This document shows positions 1 to 5,556 of a stretch of DNA of 17,906 bases, one piece after another. How positions within the stretch are numbered: position 1 is the first letter of the stretch; every line of letters starts with the position of its first letter. The notes under the pieces were generated by a model that was given only the letters and a program-made list of their open reading frames with translations, did not search any database and was not told the origin of the DNA. The position numbers and the translations under genes are program-made. The DNA comes from Acidobacteriota bacterium (lineage in GTDB: Bacteria; Acidobacteriota; UBA6911; RPQK01; JADFOI01), in NCBI GenBank assembly GCA_022545645.1, contig JACZQQ010000030.1, positions 1 through 17,906 on the forward strand, in the 5' to 3' direction.

Positions 1-1
1 T

Positions 2-535
2 TCAGCCTTCGATGGCCGGCTGACCTCCTGCCGCAGAAGGCCACCTCTTTCCATTACCACAACCGATTCCTCCGGCCACCAGAGTAGCGAGCCGATTGAT
101 TTTGGACTGGTGGGAGAAATTGAGAACATGGACACTTCTGTCCTGCAACAATTTTGGCAGGGCGGATGGGTTCCCGTTGTCAGTTGCCTGGGTGCCGACT
201 CCAACGGCCAGATCCTCAACATCAATGCCGACACCTTGGCTGCTGAACTGGCCATCGAGTTGCGGGCCACTCGACTGATCTCCGTTTCCGACGTGGAAGG
301 AATCTACCTGGACATCAACGATGCCTCCAGCTGCATCTCTGAACTGAGTACGGCTGAGGCAAAAATCCTCTTGAGCGAAGGACGTCTCACCAACGGGATG
401 GTCCCCAAGCTCCAGACGGCGCTGAAGGTCCTGGAGGGCGGAGTGGAAGCCGTTCAGATTCTCAGTGGCCTCAAGGAAAATGCATTGTTGGATGCGCTTG
501 AGGGAAAAGCAGGAACGATCCTGAAAACAGGATAA
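2..535 (+). CDS. argB: Acetylglutamate kinase, C-terminal part (5' end outside window)
   Basis: N-acetylglutamate kinase phosphorylates N-acetyl-L-glutamate in the second step of arginine biosynthesis, in the cytoplasm. The reading frame is open from base 2 to the stop at 533-535, giving 177 residues with no start, so the gene begins left of the window. Visible family signatures are RRRPP followed by DFGLVGEIENM, then NINADTLAAELA (substrate-binding region), LISVSDVEGIYL, and GRLTNGMVPKLQTAL near the C-terminus, the usual end of the amino-acid kinase fold in this family. An internal ATG at 128 (and the ATG at 110 in another reading of the start) would remove part of the conserved fold, so neither is a credible start. 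The gene converges on gatA, with an AT-rich inverted repeat between them. The family call is firm; the missing N-terminus holds the ATP-binding glycine motif. Confidence 0.92.
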   Translation, partial: SAFDGRLTSCRRRPPLSITTTDSSGHQSSEPIDFGLVGEIENMDTSVLQQFWQGGWVPVVSCLGADSNGQILNINADTLAAELAIELRATRLISVSDVEGIYLDINDASSCISELSTAEAKILLSEGRLTNGMVPKLQTALKVLEGGVEAVQILSGLKENALLDALEGKAGTILKTG

Positions 536-540
536 ATCAT

Positions 541-600
541 AAATTCCAAATCATAAATTCTAAACAAATTTGAAATTCGATTGTTTAGTATTTGGAATTT
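541..600. repeat. AT-rich inverted repeat between convergent argB and gatA
   Basis: Bases 541-551 (AAATTCCAAAT) are perfectly complementary to 590-600 (ATTTGGAATTT). Inside this, 560-567 (CTAAACAA) pairs with 581-588 (TTGTTTAG), leaving a 13-nt loop. Placement between two convergent genes suits a bidirectional transcription terminator, but the stem is AT-rich and not a classical GC stem plus T-run. It is also part of a repeat tract that continues to 640. The pairing is seen directly; the terminator role is inference. Confidence 0.45.
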
Positions 601-640
601 GTGATTTGTTTGGAATTTGGGATTTAGGATTTGGAATTTG
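590..640. repeat. Degenerate tandem TTTGGAATTTG-type repeat
   Basis: Several imperfect copies of a (A)TTTGGAATTTG / GGATTTAGG unit follow one another: ATTTGGAATTT at 590-600, TTTGGAATTTG at about 609-619, and TTTGGAATTTG again at 630-640, separated by GTGATTTG and GGATTTAGGA. This is a low-complexity minisatellite directly beyond the gatA stop codon. No gene is supported in 536-642. Confidence 0.6.
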
Positions 641-642
641 CT

Positions 643-2109
643 TCACACAGCTAGTTCCTGTTTCTGTACGGCCAGTTCCTGTTCCAGAGTATGAGCTAGA
701 TTCAAGAGCCGGGCTTCTTGAAAATAGGGGGCCTGGATTTGCAGGCCGATGGGAAGGCCCTCCTGGCTGAAACCGCAGGGCAGGGACAGACCCGGGATAC
801 CGGCGAGATTGGCCGTCACCGTGTAGATGTCCATCAGATACATCTCCAGCGGATCTGTCTTTTTCTCTCCGATCTTGAAAGGAAGTGAGGGAGTTGTGGG
901 TCCCACCAGAAGATCCACCTTCTTGAAGGCTTCATGGTAATCGTTTCTCAAAAGGGTTCGAACCTTGCTGGCCTTGATAAAGTAAGCGTCATAGTAGCCG
1001 GCGCTCAGGACGTAAGTCCCGATCATGATTCGTCGCTTGACTTCCTCACCGAATCCCTCACTACGGGTGGACTTGAACATGCTGTCGAGGTCTGTTTGAT
1101 CGGCGCTGCGGTGTCCATACCTCACCCCATCGTAGCGAGCCAGGTTGGAGCTGGCTTCCGCGGGAGCGATGACGTAGTAGGTGCTAATGGCATATTCCGT
1201 CTGGGGCATACTGACCTCGAGAAGGGAGCAGCCCAATCCCTCCAGCTTCTTAATGGCCGCCCGAAGGCTCTGCTCAATCTGTCCATCAAGTCCGGACCCG
1301 AACCACTCTTTGGGAACTCCGATCTTCAGACCTTTGACCTCCTGGTCGATCTCGCCTAAATAGTCCTCGACGGGTCGGGCCGCCGAAGTGGAATCCTGAG
1401 GATCCGATCCGGCGATGGCCTGAAGCAGGAGGGCCACATCAGAGACGCTGTTGCCCACCGGGCCAATTTGATCCAAGGAGGAAGCAAAGGCGACCAGTCC
1501 ATAGCGGGAGACCCGGCCATAGGTGGGCTTCAACCCCACGGTTCCGCAAAAGGCCGCCGGCTGGCGGATGGACCCTCCGGTATCGCTGCCCAGCGCGCCC
1601 GGCGCTTCCCCAACGGCCACCGCTGCAGCCGATCCTCCACTGGATCCCCCCGGAACCCGTTCCAGATCCCATGGATTTCGAGTGGGAAAGAAAGCGGAGT
1701 TTTCCGTGCTCGAGCCCATGGCAAACTCGTCACAGTTGGTCTTTCCCAAGAGAATCGCTCCGCTTTCTTTGAGCCTGCTCATCACGGTGGCATCGTAGGG
1801 GGGAATATAGTTTTCAAGAATCCGCGAAGCGCAGGTGGTTCGAACACCCTGGGTCACGATGTTGTCCTTAATGGCCAGCGGAATTCCTGTTAAAAGTCCG
1901 TTTTTGGACTCTCCTGAAGCAAGCTGACGATCCAGCTGGGCGGCCTGGGCCAGAGCCGGTTCCTCTTCGACGGTCAAAAAGGCCTTGATCTTGTCGTCAC
2001 ACTGTCGGATCCGATTCAGGAAACTCTCGGTGATCTCGGTGACGGAGGCATCCCTGCGCTGGATGAGATCACGGAGTTGCTTGATGGAAAGGTGATGGAT
2101 CTCGCTCAT
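643..2109 (-). CDS. gatA: Aspartyl/glutamyl-tRNA(Asn/Gln) amidotransferase subunit A
   Basis: GatA is the glutaminase subunit of the GatCAB complex. It releases ammonia from glutamine to amidate Glu-tRNA(Gln) and/or Asp-tRNA(Asn). The 488-residue product has the amidase-signature fold at normal family length. The Ser-cisSer-Lys triad is visible as K81 (in GIPLAIKDN), S156 (in PGGSSGGS) and S180 (in GSDTGGSIRQP), followed by GLKPTYGRVSRYGL. The ATG at 2109 directly abuts the gatC stop codon with no spacer and little Shine-Dalgarno sequence, suggesting translational coupling. The last residues are a near-duplication (QELAV, QKQELAV) lying beside an AT-rich repeat tract, so the tail may be a recent extension. 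It is the last gene of a minus-strand operon. gatB, which encodes the tRNA-binding subunit, is not in the window and must lie elsewhere. Confidence 0.97.
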   Translation of the reverse strand: MSEIHHLSIKQLRDLIQRRDASVTEITESFLNRIRQCDDKIKAFLTVEEEPALAQAAQLDRQLASGESKNGLLTGIPLAIKDNIVTQGVRTTCASRILENYIPPYDATVMSRLKESGAILLGKTNCDEFAMGSSTENSAFFPTRNPWDLERVPGGSSGGSAAAVAVGEAPGALGSDTGGSIRQPAAFCGTVGLKPTYGRVSRYGLVAFASSLDQIGPVGNSVSDVALLLQAIAGSDPQDSTSAARPVEDYLGEIDQEVKGLKIGVPKEWFGSGLDGQIEQSLRAAIKKLEGLGCSLLEVSMPQTEYAISTYYVIAPAEASSNLARYDGVRYGHRSADQTDLDSMFKSTRSEGFGEEVKRRIMIGTYVLSAGYYDAYFIKASKVRTLLRNDYHEAFKKVDLLVGPTTPSLPFKIGEKKTDPLEMYLMDIYTVTANLAGIPGLSLPCGFSQEGLPIGLQIQAPYFQEARLLNLAHTLEQELAVQKQELAV

Positions 2110-2421
2110 CTACTCAATCACCGGAGGAACTTGAAAATGATCTTCGGAGGACTCAGGGGCATTGTCCAGGGCAGTGGCCACAGGAAGGGAAGACCTGACC
2201 TCGTCTTCTCGCATAGGGGTGGCCCGATTCTTCCCTTCAACGGCTTGATGTGCGTATTGCACATTTTCGGTTGAAACGGCCCCGGTTGAAACCGTCTCCA
2301 GTTGGGTAAAGTACTCCAGAATCTGCTGGAAGTGGCCGACGAATCGTTCCAACTCCTGGGGATCAAACTTCAAATGGGCCAGCTCAGCGATTTTTTCGAC
2401 TTCCCGGGTATCAATGGGCAA
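2110..2421 (-). CDS. gatC: Aspartyl/glutamyl-tRNA(Asn/Gln) amidotransferase subunit C
   Basis: GatC is the small subunit that wraps around the GatA-GatB interface and stabilises the amidotransferase. The 103-residue product has the family pattern: REVEKIAELAHLKFDPQEL at the start, a helix ending LEYFTQLETVSTGAV, then a charged loop and MREDEV (residues about 75-80), where the family usually has a similar LREDxV element. The start codon is TTG (2421-2419), supported by a strong AAAGGAG Shine-Dalgarno site 7 nt upstream, in the 13-nt gap after the ribF stop. Its TAG stop is immediately followed by the gatA ATG. The length is slightly above the usual ~95 residues because of a C-terminal extension ending VPPVIE. 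Confidence 0.93.
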   Translation of the reverse strand: MPIDTREVEKIAELAHLKFDPQELERFVGHFQQILEYFTQLETVSTGAVSTENVQYAHQAVEGKNRATPMREDEVRSSLPVATALDNAPESSEDHFQVPPVIE

Positions 2422-2434
2422 TGTTTCTCTCCTT

Positions 2435-3388
2435 TCAGACTCTTCCCTGGACGCGCCTTAGGTATTCACGAGTGGCCTCGACATCCCTACCGATCTGCTT
2501 TTTAAGCTCGTTGACCCCCGTGAATCTTTTCTCATCTCTGAGACGGAAGCAAAAATCCAGTTTCATCCACTTCCCATAGATGTTTTCCTCGAAGTCGAGC
2601 AGATGGGGTTCCACGACAGGGTTGTCCTGGGCCCTCTCGTGCAGGGTGGGCCGAACTCCTACGTTGGTCACACTGGGGTAAGTTTTCCCATTGAGATGAG
2701 CCCGGGTCACATAGACGCCATTGGCAGGAATGAGTTCATTTTCCGGATCCAGGTTGGCCGTGGGAAATCCCAGCTCCATCCCCTTCCCGGCACCGCGAAC
2801 CACCGTCCCCTGGATCTGGTAAGGACGTTCAAGCAGGCGTCTGGCCAGAGCCACCCTTCCCTCTCGCAGTGAGTTTCGAATGTAGCTGCTGCTGATACGG
2901 GTGCCCCGAAAGTAAACGGCTTCGATCTCATGAACTCCAAACCGGAACTCCGGTCCCAGGGATTTCAAAGTTTCGATGTCTCCGGAGCGGCGATGGCCAA
3001 AGCGAAAATTGTTTCCCACATGAATCTCGCGGATTCCGTGATTGTGGAGGATCTGGTGGGCAAATTCGGCTGGAGTGAGAAGAGACAGCTTCCGTGTAAA
3101 GGGCAGACACACGATTATGTCCAGATCCAGCTCTTCCAGAATCCTGTTTTTCTGGTGCTCGGTTTGAAGCAGCAGAGGAGCGTTGTTGGGAGAAATAATC
3201 TTTTGAGGGTGAGGGGTAAAGGTCAAGAGAATCGATGTCCCTTCTCTTTCCTGCGCTCGCTTCACCACTTGGCGCAGGATAACCTGATGTCCTCGATGGA
3301 CTCCATCGAAGACTCCGATGGTCATCACCGGATAGTTCAAGGCTTGAGGGAAGTGGGCAAGATCATCGAGGATTTGCATATCACTCAA
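2435..3388 (-). CDS. ribF: Bifunctional riboflavin kinase / FMN adenylyltransferase (FAD synthetase)
   Basis: RibF converts riboflavin to FMN and FMN to FAD in the cytoplasm. The 317-residue protein has both domains in order. The nucleotidyltransferase domain shows GVFDGVHRGH (residues 25-34), GNNFRFGHRRSGD (125-137) and RISSSYIRNSLREG (164-177). The flavokinase domain shows GTVVRGAGKGMELGFPTANL (194-213), NGVYV, NVGVRPT (242-248) and the E260-x-H-LLDF segment. The start is read as TTG at 3388, which overlaps the preceding gene's stop by 4 nt (TTGA) and has GGAG 5 nt upstream. An in-frame ATG three codons later (3379) is the alternative. No FMN riboswitch is seen; the gene is expressed as an internal operon member. 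Confidence 0.96.
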   Translation of the reverse strand: MSDMQILDDLAHFPQALNYPVMTIGVFDGVHRGHQVILRQVVKRAQEREGTSILLTFTPHPQKIISPNNAPLLLQTEHQKNRILEELDLDIIVCLPFTRKLSLLTPAEFAHQILHNHGIREIHVGNNFRFGHRRSGDIETLKSLGPEFRFGVHEIEAVYFRGTRISSSYIRNSLREGRVALARRLLERPYQIQGTVVRGAGKGMELGFPTANLDPENELIPANGVYVTRAHLNGKTYPSVTNVGVRPTLHERAQDNPVVEPHLLDFEENIYGKWMKLDFCFRLRDEKRFTGVNELKKQIGRDVEATREYLRRVQGRV

Positions 3389-4140
3389 TCCATCTCCAGT
3401 ATCTGACCGTCATAGGCCAACCTCACCGATTCGGGTAAAAAGGCATTCCCCTCATCGTGGTCAACATCGTGATTCATATGAATCAAGAATGTTTGCTTGG
3501 CACCCAGCTTCTGTGCCATTTCGGCTGCCTCAGAAAGGCTGAAATGTTTGGGATGACTTTGGTAGCGAAGACCGTCCAGAACCAGGTAGTCGAGTCCTTC
3601 CAGTTGCCCCAGACTCTTCTCAGGAATAAAGCTGACATCGGTGACATAGGCGAAGCGACCCACCCGAAATCCCAGGACGGGCAGATCACCATGCAGGACT
3701 TCCACGGGTTCGAACTCCAGATCGGCAATGCGAACATTTCCCTCGATCGGAATCAATTCCATACAGGGGACACCCGCTTGGACCTCCCCCTTGAAGAGGT
3801 GACGGAAGGTAATTTTCAGCTCCTTCAGGGTTGCCGGACTGGCGTAAAGACGAGTGGTCTTCCTCGACCACATGTTGAAGGGGTAAATATCATCCAGACC
3901 CAGGATGTGATCGACATGGGCATGGGTGTACAAAACGGCATCCACACCCTTGACGTTGTGCTGCAGCATCTGGGTGCGAAAGTCGACAGAGGTATCAATG
4001 ACAACATTGGCCTCGCTCTCGATTAAGATCGAAGAGCGCAGCCGTTTGTTCTTGGGATTCGGGGAGGTGCAGACCTTGCAGTCGCACCCCACCGTGGGAA
4101 TTCCACGTGAAGTTCCGGTGCCTAAAAAAATAACCCGCAT
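3385..4140 (-). CDS. MBL-fold metallo-hydrolase, PhnP-like (phosphodiesterase family)
   Basis: This 251-residue metallo-beta-lactamase-fold hydrolase belongs to the PhnP/COG1235 type. It starts MRVIFLGTGTSRGIPTVGC. The dinuclear metal site is visible as H73, H75, D77 and H78 (THAHVDH), H150 (EVLHGD), D168 (AYVTDVS) and H221 (LIHMNHD). As in E. coli PhnP, three cysteines near the N-terminus (C19, C21, C24 in GCDCKVC) and a histidine two or three positions after H221 (H224) could form the extra structural zinc site. PhnP cleaves cyclic phosphodiesters in phosphonate breakdown, but no phosphonate genes are present, so the natural substrate is unknown. The gene overlaps its upstream neighbour by 1 nt (TGATG) and ribF by 4 nt, implying coupled translation. 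The fold is certain and the substrate is not. Confidence 0.88.
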   Translation of the reverse strand: MRVIFLGTGTSRGIPTVGCDCKVCTSPNPKNKRLRSSILIESEANVVIDTSVDFRTQMLQHNVKGVDAVLYTHAHVDHILGLDDIYPFNMWSRKTTRLYASPATLKELKITFRHLFKGEVQAGVPCMELIPIEGNVRIADLEFEPVEVLHGDLPVLGFRVGRFAYVTDVSFIPEKSLGQLEGLDYLVLDGLRYQSHPKHFSLSEAAEMAQKLGAKQTFLIHMNHDVDHDEGNAFLPESVRLAYDGQILEMD

Positions 4141-4616
4141 CAGAGCTTTGTCGCTTTGGATTTTCCCATGAACTTCGTGCGCAACTCATAGAGAACATTC
4201 TCCAACAGGTGGGATTCCTCAGCAGACAGGTTGCCCTCGGTCTTTTCCTTTAGAATGCCCAAGATGTCAATCATCTGACGGGCCGCCTCCAGATCTTCCG
4301 TCTTCTGCCCGGTACTGGGTTCCGGTATCTCCCCCAGATGGACCATCCCGGTGGTGGCCAGCGAGAGAAGAAAGGAAGCAAAATTGACTCCCTGGCTGGG
4401 GTCTTGCTCCCCGGTGGGCTCCGCTTCTTCGTGCTGGCTGGGGTCCTGACTCGCTTTGGGTTTCTCCTCCGGGCTGGTCTTCGGTGGCTCTTGCTTCTGG
4501 GGAGGAGCCTGTTCACCTTGCTCCGGCTGGAGGGGGGCGCGGACCTCTCCTTCGGTGGTGAACATCCGACGATCGGTTACCTTAAATGAGCTTTGTTCCT
4601 CTTCTTCGTCATCCAT
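4140..4616 (-). CDS. DUF1844 domain-containing protein
   Basis: This small protein of unknown function has 158 residues from the chosen start. Its start MDDEEEEQSSFKVTDRRMFT matches the usual opening of DUF1844 proteins. Next comes a Glu/Gln/Pro-rich low-complexity linker of roughly 65 residues. The conserved C-terminal block (about residues 75-158) holds NFASFLLSLATTGMVHLGE, MIDILGILKEKTEGNLSAEE and LLENVLYELR. The ATG at 4616 has a GGAG site 7 nt upstream; a longer reading from 4676 would start inside a repeat-rich spacer and is unlikely. No signal peptide or membrane helix is evident. It is the first gene of the tightly coupled block DUF1844-MBL-ribF-gatC-gatA. I cannot assign a function. 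Confidence 0.88.
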   Translation of the reverse strand: MDDEEEEQSSFKVTDRRMFTTEGEVRAPLQPEQGEQAPPQKQEPPKTSPEEKPKASQDPSQHEEAEPTGEQDPSQGVNFASFLLSLATTGMVHLGEIPEPSTGQKTEDLEAARQMIDILGILKEKTEGNLSAEESHLLENVLYELRTKFMGKSKATKL

Positions 4617-4647
4617 GTACTTTCTCCGTAGCGCGCTCCCCGCGCCT

Positions 4648-4735
4648 TCCAAGTTCCAGGTTCCAGGTTTGAACAATCTTCTGTCTTCTTCTGATGTGAG
4701 TTGTCAGCTGTCAGCTGTTGATTGTTTGTTGTCTT
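4648..4735. repeat. Degenerate short-repeat block spanning mazG 3' end and spacer
   Basis: On the plus strand there are tandem short units: AAGTTCCAGGTTCCAGGTTT (4651-4670), then GTTGTCAGCTGTCAGCTGTT (4700-4719) running into GATTGTTTGTTGTC. The TGTCAGC unit is doubled and the GTTCCAG unit is doubled. The block covers part of the 87-nt gap between mazG and the DUF1844 gene and extends into the last codons of mazG (residues around NKQSTADS). It looks like a minisatellite or intergenic repeat that has grown into the gene end. Confidence 0.55.
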
Positions 4736-5510
4736 GCCAAAAGGTTTCCATTTCCCCAAGAGAAACTTCTTTGAGAGCTCTCCCCTGGGAGCCAAAGTGT
4801 TTTTCCATTTCTCTAAAACGTGCTGAGAATTTCCGATTGGCCTGATTCAGTGCCGTTTCAGGATCAATTTGAAGGTAACGGGCGATGTTGAGAGCGGCGA
4901 ACAGGAGGTCCCCCACCTCTTCCTTGATCTCTTTCTCCTCCCCCTGCCGGAGCGCATCCCGAAGCTCCTCGAACTCCTCGACAACTTTATCTCGGATTTG
5001 CTCGATACTGCTCCAATCGAATCCCACCCGAGCCGCCTTGGAAGACATCTGATAGGTGGCGTACAGAGCTGGAATCTTTTCCGGGATCCCGTCCAGTAAC
5101 GATTCCCGAGTCACCTTACCCCCGGCCGATTTCTTTTCCGCGGCCTTGATATCCTCCCAATGCTTCAAGAGTTCTTGAGAATCCCGGTAATGTTCGTCTC
5201 CAAAAACGTGGGGATGTCGACGAACCATCTTTTCGTAGCTTCTGCGACACACGTCGTGGATATCGAATTCTTCTTTCTCCTGGGCAATGCGGCTGTGGAA
5301 AATCACCTGAAACAGCAAATCTCCCAATTCATCACAGAGCTCGTTGGAGTCGGATCCATCCAGGGCTTCGAGAACCTCAAAAGCCTCTTCCACCAACAGA
5401 GGCTTCAGCGTCTCCCGGGTCTGCTCCTGATCCCAGGGACAGCCCCCAGGTCCTCGGAGGGTATCCATCAGCTCCAGTAGTTTCTGAAAATAGTCTTCCC
5501 GACGGTTCAC
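4704..5510 (-). CDS. mazG: Nucleoside triphosphate pyrophosphohydrolase MazG
   Basis: MazG hydrolyses nucleoside triphosphates to monophosphate and pyrophosphate, cleaning aberrant nucleotides and modulating starvation signalling. The 268-residue product has the two tandem all-alpha MazG domains. The first opens with LRGPGGCPWDQEQT (18-31) and carries the metal-binding EEAFE (41-45) and DELGD (60-64) motifs. The second, about 160-245, carries VVEEFEEL and EEVGDLLFAAL. The start is GTG at 5510, placed the usual short distance before the PWDQ motif; its Shine-Dalgarno is weak. The last ~10 residues (QDNKQSTADS) come from repeat-like DNA and are probably not functional. It lies 46 nt downstream of the RNase E/G gene and 87 nt upstream of the DUF1844 gene. 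Confidence 0.95.
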   Translation of the reverse strand: MNRREDYFQKLLELMDTLRGPGGCPWDQEQTRETLKPLLVEEAFEVLEALDGSDSNELCDELGDLLFQVIFHSRIAQEKEEFDIHDVCRRSYEKMVRRHPHVFGDEHYRDSQELLKHWEDIKAAEKKSAGGKVTRESLLDGIPEKIPALYATYQMSSKAARVGFDWSSIEQIRDKVVEEFEELRDALRQGEEKEIKEEVGDLLFAALNIARYLQIDPETALNQANRKFSARFREMEKHFGSQGRALKEVSLGEMETFWQDNKQSTADS

Positions 5511-5556
5511 AGCCGCTATCGTATTATGAGTGCCGGTGAAGGGAAAGTCTCTTGTT

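Noticed and set aside
110..535. argB starting at an internal ATG (110-128)
   Set aside because: The frame is open to the window edge, and conserved ArgB sequence (RRRPP, DFGLVGE) lies upstream of it.
3385..4140. Phosphonate-utilisation operon
   Set aside because: Only the PhnP-like fold is present; no other phn genes are nearby.
4617..4676. Longer start for the DUF1844 protein
   Set aside because: The extra 20 residues come from repeat-like spacer DNA; the ATG at 4616 has GGAG 7 nt upstream and gives the usual DUF1844 start.
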